In this document: positions 1 to 8,666 of the stretch, one piece after another
Numbering within the stretch: position 1 is the stretch's first letter
How the letters are laid out: each line of letters opens with the position of its first letter
Assembly (NCBI GenBank): GCA_900313675.1
Contig: OMSO01000020.1
Span: forward strand, 1 to 34,736
Direction: 5' to 3'
From: an uncultured Fibrobacter sp.
Lineage (GTDB): Bacteria > Fibrobacterota > Fibrobacteria > Fibrobacterales > Fibrobacteraceae
Length of the DNA stretch: 34,736 nt
Translations under genes and position numbers: made by a program
Notes under the pieces: model-generated
The model's database searches: none
Told to the model about the DNA's origin: nothing
The model's input: the letters and a program-made list of their open reading frames with translations, nothing else

Positions 1-315
1 GTTTTCGGCAGAAATCAGCGTGAGGGCATCGAGAATATCGCCCTCGCCTTCCTTGAGGAAGGTGCTTTCCTTGCCGTCGATGATGATGCTCACGTCCTTG
101 TCGTTCTGGCGTAGACGGAAGCCCTCATCTATCATCAAGGTAGAATAGCGGCTACGGCCATGCGAAAAACTCGCCGACTCGAAAATTGCCTTCGCGCCCA
201 GCTTCTTGCCCAGCGAAAACGGGGTGTAACGTTCACCGGGGAGCGCCACGTAGATGCTGTCGGTACGTGGCTCGTAACCCGGTTGTTCTGTAATGTGCTT
301 GATCTTGTTGGTCAT
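1..315 (-). CDS. trpE: TrpE-like anthranilate synthase component I, N-terminal part
   Basis: Partial: the gene begins with ATG at 315 and runs off the left edge after 105 codons with no stop. The start follows an AGAGGATC Shine-Dalgarno-like stretch. The visible residues match the layout of the N-terminal, regulatory half of gammaproteobacterial-type TrpE: an FESASFSHGRSRYS segment followed by TLMIDEGFRL lies where E. coli has LLLESADI and LLLVDSALRI, and a hydrophobic DVSIIIDG strand follows. In that family this half contributes to tryptophan feedback binding; the chorismate-binding catalytic domain would lie outside the window. The call rests on remembered family pattern, not alignment; another chorismate-utilising enzyme such as PabB is possible. 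The 450-base leader upstream holds a hairpin that may regulate it. Confidence 0.5.
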   Translation of the reverse strand, partial: MTNKIKHITEQPGYEPRTDSIYVALPGERYTPFSLGKKLGAKAIFESASFSHGRSRYSTLMIDEGFRLRQNDKDVSIIIDGKESTFLKEGEGDILDALTLISAEN

Positions 316-499
316 TTTGATCCTCTGGTTTTAAAGGTCTGGGGTATGAGGTCGCTCGCAAGCTCGCTTTGAGGCATAGGGAATTGACTTCTCTGGAGCA
401 ACGAGGGCTATATCCATTCTGTTTAAACTTTTGCGTTCCTGGTTTAGGGTTTCGCAAAGGCTTAGGTCCCGGAGGATTTCAATGATTTTGGTAAAAGAG

Positions 500-527
500 A
501 AAGGCCTCCGTGAGTCCGGAAGCCTTT
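500..527 (-). terminator. Hairpin in the leader of the trpE-like gene, possible attenuator
   Basis: On the minus strand the arms AAAGGC-TCCG and CGGA-GCCTTT pair with one internal mismatch and a six-base loop, then CTCTTTT follows, giving a terminator-like shape about 185 bases before the ATG at 315. A second possible pairing exists: GCAAAGGCTT (minus strand of 521-530) is exactly complementary to AAGCCTTTGC (minus strand of 454-463), so the 5' arm has a downstream competitor. I found no Trp-codon leader peptide and no T-box motif, so attenuation is only an inference. The remainder of 316-499 shows no gene. Confidence 0.45.
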
Positions 528-653
528 GCTTTAAAATCTTGGGTGATTTGCCATGGGCACAAAGATATCAATACAAGTTAACCTCGGCAAGGGGTTCCTC
601 CAAAAAAAATCAAAAAAATGCAAATAAATGCAAGTTTTTACATTGTGTGTAAA

Positions 654-671
654 GGGCACCGCAAGGTGCCC
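654..671 (-). terminator. Terminator hairpin after the 766-1347 gene
   Basis: GGGCACC and GGTGCCC pair around a TTGC loop and are followed on the minus strand by TTTACAC. Two further inverted repeats lie between it and the stop codon at 766: AATAATCCGC/GCGGATTATT (677-686 with 714-723) and AGGGAGGG/CCCTCCCT (742-749 with 753-760). Together they fill the 653-765 gap and probably end the minus-strand operon. Confidence 0.55.
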
Positions 672-765
672 ACGAAAATAATCCGCAAAGCCTGCGTTTT
701 ATAATCAAAAAAAGCGGATTATTGAGTGTCGGGAGGGTTTTAGGGAGGGCGTCCCTCCCTATTTA

Positions 766-1347
766 TTATTTATCTGCGGTTTCGGCGCTGTTTGCGACCT
801 TTTCAGCTCCGGCGGTATCGCCCGGAGCGGCAACCTCTATCTTGGCAATCTTTTCCCAGTCTTCCTTGTCGTAGTTCCTCAGGAACATGGCCCCCTGGTA
901 ACCGCGGACAATTTCCACCGCCTTGGCAGTATCCTTCTGGCTAAGGGCGTCCTTGGCGTCTTCCAGCACATCCTTCTGGGCGTTCCGCTTGTCCAGGATT
1001 TCGCCCATGCGGTTCTGGCGGAGCACTTCCATGGTATCGCTTACAAATCCCAGGTCCCAGGTGCTGTCGAAGCAGGCTTCTGCGTCCAGGTATTTTTCGG
1101 GGTTCGTGGCCGCCTCGTCAAAAAGGGCATTGCAGCGGGCGAAGGTCTCGGCGCTTTCGGTCTTGGAATGCTGGTAATACTGGTAACCGCCCACGATCAG
1201 GCCGATAACCACCAGCAAGAAGAGCCCGTCCTGCCAGCCCATGACGGGACCGCTTGGCATCTTGGGTCTGCCGTTGACGGTTTCCCCGGCTTCTAGTTTT
1301 TCTTCTGCTTCGTCAAAAGGGCTTTTTCCGTTTAAGAAACTGAACAT
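766..1347 (-). CDS. Single-pass membrane protein of unknown function
   Basis: 193 residues. I do not recognise a family. Residues 1-40 are polar and probably cytoplasmic, 41-57 (GLFLLVVIGLIVGGYQY) form one membrane segment, and the remaining 135 residues are charged and probably form a helical extracytoplasmic domain ending in an Ala/Glu/Lys-rich tail. No signal-peptidase site is apparent, so it is likely an anchored protein with its C-terminus outside. It is the last gene of a minus-strand run behind the FAD oxidoreductase and SufE, starting 9 bases after the sufE stop, so it is probably co-transcribed; the context does not reveal its job. Terminator-like hairpins follow at 654-760. Confidence 0.75.
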   Translation of the reverse strand: MFSFLNGKSPFDEAEEKLEAGETVNGRPKMPSGPVMGWQDGLFLLVVIGLIVGGYQYYQHSKTESAETFARCNALFDEAATNPEKYLDAEACFDSTWDLGFVSDTMEVLRQNRMGEILDKRNAQKDVLEDAKDALSQKDTAKAVEIVRGYQGAMFLRNYDKEDWEKIAKIEVAAPGDTAGAEKVANSAETADK

Positions 1348-1356
1348 GATTCTACC

Positions 1357-1803
1357 TTACCTTTTGGATAGTGCGTCAAAGACGCGGGCATATAAATAAA
1401 TCTGTTTCACGAGGCTTGCAAAGCCGTTGCTCCGGGTGGGGGAGAGCCCTACGTTCAGGCCGATGTCCCTAAAGAATTCCGGGTTTACTGACAAAATAGC
1501 AGACGGAGTCTGGTCGTTGTAAATCTGGAGCGCCAGCGCTCCAAGGCCACGGCTAATCAGCGGGTTGGTGGTTCCGCCTTCTACGTCCATTTCGAAATGG
1601 ATGACCTCGCCGTTAAAGCTCGGCACCAAGTACATGGTGGAGGCGCAGCCCTGGATGATAAACTTTTCTGCCTTGAGGGCGGGGTCCATTCCCTTGTGGT
1701 TGCGGGCGAGACCCAGCAGGTATTCCCACTTGCCGTCGGCGTCTGTAAAGCTTGCGAATTTCGCCCGGAGTGCGTCTTGTCGTTCCTGGATAGATTCTGG
1801 CAT
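1357..1803 (-). CDS. sufE: SufE-family cysteine desulfurase sulfur acceptor
   Basis: 148 residues, the usual SufE length. The motif KFIIQGCASTMYLV places a conserved cysteine at residue 53, matching the acceptor cysteine (C51) of E. coli SufE that takes persulfide from SufS for iron-sulfur cluster assembly on SufBCD. The later segments GGTTNPLISRGLGALAL and a hydrophobic C-terminal helix fit the SufE fold. It acts in the cytoplasm. The gene begins 9 bases after the upstream FAD oxidoreductase stop and ends 9 bases before the next start, so the three are probably one operon. No sufS, sufB, sufC or sufD is in the window, so its partners are encoded elsewhere. A CsdE-type paralogue cannot be excluded. 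Confidence 0.85.
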   Translation of the reverse strand: MPESIQERQDALRAKFASFTDADGKWEYLLGLARNHKGMDPALKAEKFIIQGCASTMYLVPSFNGEVIHFEMDVEGGTTNPLISRGLGALALQIYNDQTPSAILSVNPEFFRDIGLNVGLSPTRSNGFASLVKQIYLYARVFDALSKR

Positions 1804-1812
1804 GGTTCGACC

Positions 1813-3006
1813 TTAACGCAAGAACGAGCGCATCTTCCAGATGACTGAGGGGCAGGACCAGAGCACGTTCCAGAAAATGCGGACCAGGGTCTGTTTTTCT
1901 CGAGGCAGCCTGGAGAGCCGCTTGGCGGCCTTGTCCAGCTGGTCATCGGTAATGCTGTTGAAACCTGCCTTGGCGTTGGCGATTTGCTTGTGGCTCTTGC
2001 CCAGGGCTTCCATCCAGCGGGTGAGGGTAGAAGCCTCGATGGCATCCCGGTTTTCTCCGCTGTCCTTGAGCCACTGGTCCACCGCTTCGGCGGCAATCTT
2101 TCCGCTAATCAGGGATTCCACGATGCCCGACCGGCTGATGGGGTTCACGCAGCTGGCGGCATCGCCCGCCTTGAAAAGCCCGCATTTGGCGAGAGGCTTG
2201 TCGGACTGCCCGCAGGCGATCATGCCGCCATAGACGGCCTTCACTGTCGCCTCCGGGTAATTTTTGGCGATAAAATTCATGAGCTTCTGGCGCAGGGGCT
2301 CTCCGTTCTTTACGGTCCTGCCCAGCACGAAACCGATGTTCACTTCCTTGCCGTCCCGAGGGAAAATCCAACCGTAGCCGTCCTGGAATTCGCTACCGAA
2401 GAACAGCTCGATGTGCTCGGGGCTGTGTTTGATACCGTCTGCAACGGCGAAAATACCCGTTTCCAGGTCCGTATCGCCGGACTCGATTCCTTCGAGGCAG
2501 GGAATATTCCGGGTGAGCCTGCACCCGGGGCCCGAGGCGTCAATGATGGTCTTTGCCGACAGGGTGACGGATTCGTCTCCCTGGGATACCTGGACGTTCC
2601 AGCCAGTCTCGGTGCGTTCCAGCTTGTGGATAAGGGTGTCAAAATGGCATTCTACCCCGTGGTTCTTTGCAGAATCGGCGATGCTCTTGTGGAACAGGGC
2701 CCTGTTGAGAATCAGGCCGCAGTCCTTGCTGTAGAACTCGGCGCGGTAACGCTTGGGCGAGGTAAAGTAAATGCCCGAAAGTTTGCCCCGCACAAAGGCG
2801 GGATCAATGGGCCAAAGGGCCGCAAGCCTATCAGCAGAAACAGCCTCTGCACAAAAGATGGGTTCCTTCCAGGGGGCTTTCTTGTCCAAAAGAAGAATCC
2901 GTCTGGCAGTGCCGGTCAAGTACCCTAGGGTGCAGGCCGCCATCAGCCCGGCAGGACCGGCCCCGCAGACTATGACATCGTACTCTTTTTGAGCGAAATT
3001 TGACAT
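1813..3006 (-). CDS. FAD-dependent oxidoreductase, geranylgeranyl-reductase-like
   Basis: 397 residues. The N-terminus DVIVCGAGPAGLMAACTLGY is a Rossmann dinucleotide-binding site (GxGxxG at 15-20) with an acidic residue ending the second strand (LLLDKK). The middle has GYGWIFPRDGKEVNIGF, which resembles the substrate-cavity motif of geranylgeranyl reductases, and GDAASCVNPISRSGI is the second FAD-contact motif of the same group. These enzymes reduce isoprenoid chains or oxidise related lipids at the membrane; the substrate here cannot be read. It heads a minus-strand operon with sufE and a membrane protein. The ATG has only a weak ribosome site. The TGCTATTTT box at about 3030 on the minus strand may be its -10. 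Confidence 0.75.
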   Translation of the reverse strand: MSNFAQKEYDVIVCGAGPAGLMAACTLGYLTGTARRILLLDKKAPWKEPIFCAEAVSADRLAALWPIDPAFVRGKLSGIYFTSPKRYRAEFYSKDCGLILNRALFHKSIADSAKNHGVECHFDTLIHKLERTETGWNVQVSQGDESVTLSAKTIIDASGPGCRLTRNIPCLEGIESGDTDLETGIFAVADGIKHSPEHIELFFGSEFQDGYGWIFPRDGKEVNIGFVLGRTVKNGEPLRQKLMNFIAKNYPEATVKAVYGGMIACGQSDKPLAKCGLFKAGDAASCVNPISRSGIVESLISGKIAAEAVDQWLKDSGENRDAIEASTLTRWMEALGKSHKQIANAKAGFNSITDDQLDKAAKRLSRLPREKQTLVRIFWNVLWSCPSVIWKMRSFLR

Positions 3007-3116
3007 TTCAAGGCAAAAAATAGCATTGTTTTACATTTTTCTTGCCTTTATCTGAATTTTTTTATTTATTTTAGGGGTATCCGTTATTTTGGATTTTCCA
3101 TAAAGGGAACGTGTAT

Positions 3117-4541
3117 ATGAATATGATGAAAATTTCGAAGTTTGGCCTTTGCCTTGTGGGCGCACTTGCCATGAGCGGCTTTGCTCAGAGTGAATGGTCC
3201 GGCAAGGACCTCAACATTTCTTTCCGCGACAAGCGTATCGACGGTTTCAACTTCAGCAACGCAAAGGCAATCAAGAATGTTACCGACTTCCAGCGTGCTG
3301 CAGGCGAAAAGCCGAACTTCAAGGGCGCGAACCTTTCCGGCGTGTCCTTCCAGAACGCCGTGATTAGCGAAGCGAACTTCAACAATGCTGTCCTCAAGGG
3401 TGTGGTCATCAGCGGTGCCGACATCCGTAGCTCCAGCTTCGAAGGTGCCGACATGGAAGAGGCCAACCTCTACCGTGCAACGCTCCTGGACAGCCAGTTC
3501 CCCAAGACCAATCTTAAGAATGCTCGTCTTGACATGATGAAGGTCTCCGAAGAAACGGATTTCAGCAAGTCAGACATGACCATGGCCTCCGTGAACGAAG
3601 TGGACCTTACCCGTGCCGATTTCTCCAAGGCTAACCTCACCAACACCAACTTCGCCCGTTCCTTGATGGCTAACAGCGACTTCCGCAAGGCTACCCTGAA
3701 CCACACGGACTTTACGGGTTGTAACCTGATTGCCGCAAACTTCAAGGGCACGGACCTGGTGGACGTCATCTTTGTGAAGGCCGGTCTTTCTCAGGCCGAG
3801 TTCAGCGGTGCCGAATTCAAGAACGTGAACATGCAGGACGCTGACCTCTCCCTGACCACCTTTAACGACGTGGACCTGTCCAAGACCCAGCTCCAGCGTG
3901 CCAAGTTCGCCCAGGCTACCGTGAAGAACATGCAGTTCGGCAAGCAGGACTTGACCGGTGTGGTGTTCGACAAGAGTTCCGTGGCCAAGAACGACTTCGA
4001 AAAGGCCAAGCTCGGCAAGGCCTCTTTCTACGACGCCTCTGTTGAAAAGAACATCTTCAAGGAAGCCGACCTGGTGAAGAGCGTCTTCGACGGTGCCTAC
4101 ATCTTCAAGAGCATCTTCGATAAGGCCGATCTCACTAAGAGCAACTTCGCCAACTCCACCATCGAACGTTCAGACTTCCAGCTGGCCCAGATGTCTGGCA
4201 CTAGCTTTGCCGGTGCAAAGCTCATCAAGGTGAGTTTCTTGAACGCGAATCTCCAGGGTGTCAAGATCGACGCCGATACTAAGATGGAAGACGTGGATTT
4301 CTCCGGTGCCGACCTGAGCAACGCGAAGATTGAAAAGTTCACTGCAAAACGCGTTATCTACGACAACAAGACCAAGTTCCCCAAGGGCTTTGACCCCCGT
4401 CAGTTCGGCTTCACCAAGCCCGGTGAAAAGGCTGCCGAAGTGGTGGTGAACAAGAAGCAGGGTGACAAGGTTGCCGAAGACGCCATGCCTAAGAAGAAAA
4501 AGAAAAAGAAGAAAAAACACTCTGACGACGACGATTTCTAG
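3117..4541 (+). CDS. Secreted pentapeptide-repeat protein
   Basis: 474 residues from ATG 3117, chosen because AAAGGGAAC lies 8 bases upstream; a GTG at 3111 is also in frame. Residues 1-24 form a signal peptide ending near GFAQS. Most of the rest is pentapeptide repeats of the A(D/N)LXX type (ANLSGVSFQNAVISEANF and many more), expected to fold as a right-handed quadrilateral beta-helix. The function of such proteins is usually binding or scaffolding; no catalytic domain is seen. The C-terminus is odd: a run of about nine lysines directly before an HSDDDDF acidic end, which suggests electrostatic contact with a polyanion or surface. It stands alone between divergent promoters and a strong terminator. 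Confidence 0.85.
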   Translation: MNMMKISKFGLCLVGALAMSGFAQSEWSGKDLNISFRDKRIDGFNFSNAKAIKNVTDFQRAAGEKPNFKGANLSGVSFQNAVISEANFNNAVLKGVVISGADIRSSSFEGADMEEANLYRATLLDSQFPKTNLKNARLDMMKVSEETDFSKSDMTMASVNEVDLTRADFSKANLTNTNFARSLMANSDFRKATLNHTDFTGCNLIAANFKGTDLVDVIFVKAGLSQAEFSGAEFKNVNMQDADLSLTTFNDVDLSKTQLQRAKFAQATVKNMQFGKQDLTGVVFDKSSVAKNDFEKAKLGKASFYDASVEKNIFKEADLVKSVFDGAYIFKSIFDKADLTKSNFANSTIERSDFQLAQMSGTSFAGAKLIKVSFLNANLQGVKIDADTKMEDVDFSGADLSNAKIEKFTAKRVIYDNKTKFPKGFDPRQFGFTKPGEKAAEVVVNKKQGDKVAEDAMPKKKKKKKKKHSDDDDF

Positions 4542-4565
4542 TCGTTCCTGATTAACGGATTTGAG

Positions 4566-4595
4566 ACCTCGCGCAAGCGGGGTTTCTTTTTTTTT
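4566..4595 (+). terminator. Rho-independent terminator after the pentapeptide protein
   Basis: ACCTCGC and GCGGGGT pair around a GCAA loop and are followed by TTTCTTTTTTTTT. It sits 25 bases after the stop and faces the convergent recombinase gene. Confidence 0.85.
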
Positions 4596-4611
4596 CGCCC
4601 TAAGGTGTGGT

Positions 4612-5505
4612 TTATCTACGCCCGGATTCTCTGGGGTGGAATGCCCGGTGTTCCTGCTTGATAAATTCTTTGTCGATGTGGGTATAAATCTGCGTGGTGC
4701 TAATGTCCGCATGCCCAAGCAGTTCTTGCAGTACGCGCAGGTCCATCCCGGCTTCGAGACAGTGGGTGGCAAAGCTGTGACGGAAGGTGTGGGGCGACAC
4801 CTGCTTGGTCAGGTGTGCGGTGTGCTGTTGCACTATCTTCCAGGCCCCCATGCGGCTCATGGGCTTGCCCCGCGGGTTCAAAATGATGTTGTCTGTAGCG
4901 GGGTGGGTGAGTGGCCTGCCCTCTTGAATCCAGGCGCGCAGGTTTTCCTTTGCCTTGCTGCCTAGCGGGATCAGGCGTTGCTTGTTGCCCTTGCCGATAG
5001 AGGTCAGCCATTCGTTGTCAAGGTCCAGCTGAGAAAGCTTGATGCCCAGGGCTTCCGAAATGCGGAGCCCGGCACTGTACATAAGTTCGAGCAGGGCGGT
5101 GTCCCGGAGCGGATTCTTGCCGTTTGCAGCGCTTTCGAAAACGGAATCGACTTCTTCGCGGGTTAGGTATTCGGGCAGGTAGTGCCCAAGTTTCGGTGTG
5201 GCCAGCATGGATTCGGTACTGAAATCGTATTCGCCCTGATTCTGCATGTGTTTTAGAAACCCGCGCAGGCTGGAGAAATGCCTTGCCACGGAGGTGGGGG
5301 AGTATTCCAGTTGCCCGGCGGTAAGCGTCAGGAACTCGTCCAGTTTCTGGGGCGTGAGCTCCTTTAAATCCAGGTGGGCGTCGTCGAGCCAGGCAATAAA
5401 GTGTCGCAGGTCCTCTTGGTAGCTTTGGATGGTCTTGGGCGAAAGGTTCCGTTCCACACCCAAAAAGGCTAGGTAGGCGTCCATGCGGTTCGAATTGAGG
5501 CTCAT
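4612..5505 (-). CDS. xerD: XerC/XerD-type tyrosine recombinase
   Basis: 297 residues, the normal length for Xer proteins. Residues 1-90 form the SAM-like core-binding domain and 110-290 the catalytic domain. All six catalytic residues are visible: R148 (AGLRISEALG), K172 (GKGNKQRLIPL), H239 and R242 (HTFRHSFATH), H265 (LLGHADISTT) and the nucleophile Y274 (QIYTHI). The family resolves chromosome dimers at dif with FtsK; some members act on mobile elements. The single gene here, without attachment sites or phage neighbours, suggests the housekeeping role. XerC versus XerD cannot be decided by eye. The start is uncertain: no clear ribosome site precedes ATG 5505, and an in-frame ATG at 5484 is an alternative. 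Confidence 0.88.
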   Translation of the reverse strand: MSLNSNRMDAYLAFLGVERNLSPKTIQSYQEDLRHFIAWLDDAHLDLKELTPQKLDEFLTLTAGQLEYSPTSVARHFSSLRGFLKHMQNQGEYDFSTESMLATPKLGHYLPEYLTREEVDSVFESAANGKNPLRDTALLELMYSAGLRISEALGIKLSQLDLDNEWLTSIGKGNKQRLIPLGSKAKENLRAWIQEGRPLTHPATDNIILNPRGKPMSRMGAWKIVQQHTAHLTKQVSPHTFRHSFATHCLEAGMDLRVLQELLGHADISTTQIYTHIDKEFIKQEHRAFHPRESGRR

Positions 5506-5652
5506 GTGAGGGAAAATAGAAAAAAGCGTTACTCGGGGTCATTCGGACGCCGGAGGTAGTAGTATCCGGACTAAAATTATTTTTCCTGCCATGGGTCGCT
5601 ATTCATAAAATAATATATATTTATCAATGGGTATTTATAGGGAGTTTGGGTT

Positions 5653-6975
5653 ATGAAAAAGAATCCCGTTTATTGCTGTATCTTTTTTGCTATGGTAGCC
5701 ATGGCCTTTTGTGCCTGTGGAGATGGTTCTGTCGATGCTCGCGGTGGTGAAGACGAGCTCGCCTTGTTGAATTACGGACCGCCATTTGTGGAGGGCGATT
5801 CCGGCAACATGTGGACCCTCAGGAGCGCCGCCATCAAGGATTGCGAGGCCGACGACGCTTGCAAGGCCGCCATGGAAAAAGCGGACGGCACGTTGGACAT
5901 TCCCGAAGAAAGCAGCAGCTCAGAAGCGGTCTCCGAAGAAAGCAGCGCCGCGACGGAATCACGGTCCAGTTCTTCCCGTGGCATCGTTATCAACTCTGCG
6001 GGAGCTCCTGTTATATCTACGGTCAGTTCAGACTCCCAGGGCGGGTCTGGCGATGTGCCGGAAACGTCTTCTGCAAGTGTAGCCACCAGCAGCAATTCCT
6101 CCATTGCAGGTGTGGTGCTCAGATATTGCCAACCAGCAGGGGGTGTAACGACTGTAGTCAAGGGGACGCCTATTCAGTGGCAGTTTAGGACCAACGGTGA
6201 GGCCGCCAAAAGTTATAGCTGGAGCTTTACTGGGGCCGACATTACTACCAGCGAGGAGGAATCGCCCACTACCGTATTCGCTGAAACGGGTGTCTACACA
6301 CCAACGCTTACCATCGACGGGGAGTCAAAGCCCATTACCTGCAACAAGCTGACCGTGGTGGGCCCGGAGGTTACGGGGTGTACCTGCGGGGCTCCGGTAT
6401 ACACGCCGTCTAGTGCCGACTTAAAAGACAACAACCCTGTAACGGTTGAATGGACGATTACTGGATGTTCTAGCATTGATGGCTTGGGCAGGGATGCGGA
6501 AAAGTTTGATTATAGCTGGACCGGGGCGACTGGTTCGGGTACGACTGCTACGGCTTCGTTCTCTGAATTGGGATCCTATACCGTTTCTGCGACGGTCAAA
6601 AATCCCGATGGCAAGTCGGCTATCGTTTCTTGCCCTGCAGCGACCATTATAGACAATACTCCCTTCAAGTGCAATTCTGGCAACAGCACGGCGAAGGATT
6701 TTGATGGAAACCAAATCGAATTTGCAGTCACGGCTAACCAGTGTTATGCGATAAGCATAAAAGCCTCTAAGGGCTACAATGCAACTGTTCAAGGAGGAAA
6801 CTGGAGTGGAAACGAACAGAAGATATACTTCACTGACTGCAGTGGCGAGAAAAAAACGGAATCCTTGAAAACTGGAGGCTTTTCAGGATTACAAACAGGG
6901 TATCAAGATGGATCTAGTTGCACTATGTATATGTATCCTGTAGGAGACTTCAATTTTGTGATGGCTTTATGGTAA
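5653..6975 (+). CDS. Surface lipoprotein with PKD-like domains, paralogue 1
   Basis: 440 residues. A hydrophobic leader ends at FCACGDG; Cys22 aligns with the cysteine in both paralogues and is the likely lipidated residue. A conserved N-terminal module follows (GGEDELALLNYGPPF, then a Cys-Asp/Ala-Cys pair near residues 60-70). Residues 80-160 are a Ser-rich linker. Two PKD/Ig-like domains come next, at about 165-235 and 245-330, with a VTGCTCG motif between them. The last 110 residues form a separate beta-rich domain ending in an aromatic (MALW). It probably displays its C-terminal domain on the outer surface. It is not co-transcribed with the next copy, since a terminator-like hairpin lies between. 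The family is not one I can name. Confidence 0.8.
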   Translation: MKKNPVYCCIFFAMVAMAFCACGDGSVDARGGEDELALLNYGPPFVEGDSGNMWTLRSAAIKDCEADDACKAAMEKADGTLDIPEESSSSEAVSEESSAATESRSSSSRGIVINSAGAPVISTVSSDSQGGSGDVPETSSASVATSSNSSIAGVVLRYCQPAGGVTTVVKGTPIQWQFRTNGEAAKSYSWSFTGADITTSEEESPTTVFAETGVYTPTLTIDGESKPITCNKLTVVGPEVTGCTCGAPVYTPSSADLKDNNPVTVEWTITGCSSIDGLGRDAEKFDYSWTGATGSGTTATASFSELGSYTVSATVKNPDGKSAIVSCPAATIIDNTPFKCNSGNSTAKDFDGNQIEFAVTANQCYAISIKASKGYNATVQGGNWSGNEQKIYFTDCSGEKKTESLKTGGFSGLQTGYQDGSSCTMYMYPVGDFNFVMALW

Positions 6976-7075
6976 ATAAGGTAAAGATGTTCCCTGTTTT
7001 TTGCCTCTTTGAAAATATGGGTTGAACCATCGTTACGGCACAAGGTAAATCCCGCTTTACAAAAAAGCGGAAAAT

Positions 7076-7118
7076 AGCTCACGTAAAAGCGTAAAACACT
7101 CGCTGTGAGCTTTTATTT
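7076..7118 (+). terminator. Terminator-like hairpin between lipoprotein paralogues 1 and 2
   Basis: AGCTCAC (7076-7082) pairs with GTGAGCT (7105-7111) and TTTATTT follows. The 22-base loop is long. A CCGCTTT/AAAGCGG hairpin lies just upstream at about 7052-7070. A TATATTTA box at 7153-7160 is the likely -10 of the next gene. Confidence 0.55.
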
Positions 7119-7178
7119 GAAACTTTTTACTAGAAATTTCTCCTGAAAAAGCATATATTTACCTCAAAGAGGTTTATT

Positions 7179-8495
7179 ATGAACAAGAAATTTCTTGTAG
7201 GATTTTCTGTTTTGAGCGTTGCCGCTGCGGCTTTTTGGGCCTGCGGTGACGGCGATGTGATTACCAAGGGCGGCGACGACGAGCTGGCCCTGTTGAACTA
7301 CGGTCCCCCGTTCGCCGAAGGTGACGAGGGCAATATGAAGACCCTGTTGAACCAGGCTATGGCAGACTGCGCCGCCGACGAGGCTTGTGCAGCTAAGATG
7401 GAAGGTGCCGAATATGTTCCGCCTGAGAGCAGCGCCGAAGGCGGGGAAGGTGGCGAAGGCGGTGATACTCCTGCCACCGGTTCTAGCAGCTCCAAGGCTG
7501 GCCCTGTCATCAACTCTTCTGCAGCATCGACGACCCCCGTTGGCAGTTCGGCCTCCGGTGGTGACAATCCGCCTCCTTCTAGCACGGCCGCAGCCACTGA
7601 CCCCAATGATCTTAGTGGAAGTTGCAAGGCTAGCGTGCAATCCATAAAGGAGGGTGGGAGCGTCACCTGGACTTTTACTGTTGGAACTCTAGCTGGAGCG
7701 GGAGTTACGGATTTGCTTGATTACCAAAACAGGGTCAAGGCAGCCACCTGTAACTGGACTGTTGCCGGTGGTACGGTCACTGCGGGCAATGTCGCTGGTA
7801 CCTGTGGCGGTGACGGTAAGACCGTCACAGCAACCTATGCGGAAATCGGGGACTATAAAACCACCATTAAGCTGGGTGAAAAAACCATCGATTGTGGAAC
7901 AGTCGCCGTAGCAGGCCCCGATGTAACGGAATGTGAGTGCGCTGTTGACGAGGCCAATCCCGATGTCAAGGGCGGCGATGTGACTGTTACATGGACTGTT
8001 TCGGGCTGCAAGGCCGGTTCTGACACCCCCAACGGGGATTGGAAATGGGCATGGACAGGAGCCACAGGGTCGACAGCCTCGGCTACAGCGACTGTTTCCA
8101 AGAAGGGCGATACCAAGACCGCTTCGGTGAAGGTTACCAGTGCAAAGAACGCCTCTATGAATGTGCCCTGCCCGACAGTGAAGGCTGTTAACTCTGATGT
8201 TCCGGATTACATAATTGAAGAAAAAGATGCTGCAGGAAAAGTAACCGTTCCTAATGGTGCCTGTGTAACTATCAAAATTGCCGGAAACCTGAGGTGTGGC
8301 CATGGCTGGCAAAACAATTCTTGTGAAATAATTGTCAATTACAATGGATCTGCCACCACAGCGGTGTCAAGTTCCACTGGAAACTGCAACAGTTCAAACG
8401 CGGATAACACTGTTGCTGTAACAGCAAATTCTCAAGCATGTTTGGAGATTACTGGTGCAGATTCGGCTGATTGCTTTGTTTCTGTAGGTTGGTAA
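7179..8495 (+). CDS. Surface lipoprotein with PKD-like domains, paralogue 2
   Basis: 438 residues, ATG after AAAGAGG. The leader ends FWACGDG with Cys22 as likely lipidated residue. The next segment, GGDDELALLNYGPPFAEGD, is nearly identical to paralogue 1, and the ADEACAAKMEGA stretch keeps the two-cysteine spacing. A Gly/Glu- and Ser-rich linker fills about 85-145. PKD-like domains at about 150-245 and 255-340 keep the motif VTECEC...VTWTVSGC. The C-terminal domain (about 345-438) is cysteine-rich, differs from paralogue 1 and also ends in an aromatic (VSVGW). Conserved anchor and shared linker with divergent terminal domains suggest an interchangeable binding head. No function can be assigned. 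Confidence 0.8.
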   Translation: MNKKFLVGFSVLSVAAAAFWACGDGDVITKGGDDELALLNYGPPFAEGDEGNMKTLLNQAMADCAADEACAAKMEGAEYVPPESSAEGGEGGEGGDTPATGSSSSKAGPVINSSAASTTPVGSSASGGDNPPPSSTAAATDPNDLSGSCKASVQSIKEGGSVTWTFTVGTLAGAGVTDLLDYQNRVKAATCNWTVAGGTVTAGNVAGTCGGDGKTVTATYAEIGDYKTTIKLGEKTIDCGTVAVAGPDVTECECAVDEANPDVKGGDVTVTWTVSGCKAGSDTPNGDWKWAWTGATGSTASATATVSKKGDTKTASVKVTSAKNASMNVPCPTVKAVNSDVPDYIIEEKDAAGKVTVPNGACVTIKIAGNLRCGHGWQNNSCEIIVNYNGSATTAVSSSTGNCNSSNADNTVAVTANSQACLEITGADSADCFVSVGW

Positions 8496-8526
8496 TTTTC
8501 GTTTTAAAAAGCATTTATGCCCCCCT

Positions 8527-8550
8527 CCCTCCCTGGGAGGGTTCTTTTTT
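8527..8550 (+). terminator. GC-rich terminator after paralogue 2
   Basis: CCCTCCC and GGGAGGG nearly abut and are followed by TTCTTTTTT. A closely similar element (CCCTCCCCGGGAGGG plus T-run) ends the following gene at about 9748-9771. Confidence 0.7.
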
Positions 8551-8666
8551 GTTCACTTTGTAAAAAGATTCTTTACAGGGCCTTTTTCTCCTCAAAAAAA
8601 CGTCTTATACAGTACGGGGCATTCCGCCCCGCCGCCATCTCCGGGGCGCACCCGGATTAAGACGCT

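Noticed and set aside
1984..2928. 314-codon plus-strand frame over the FAD oxidoreductase
   Set aside because: Antisense shadow of a gene with clear FAD-binding motifs; no ribosome site or domain.
4612..5505. Phage or integrative-element integrase
   Set aside because: Length and residues fit housekeeping Xer proteins and no attachment repeats or mobile genes surround it.
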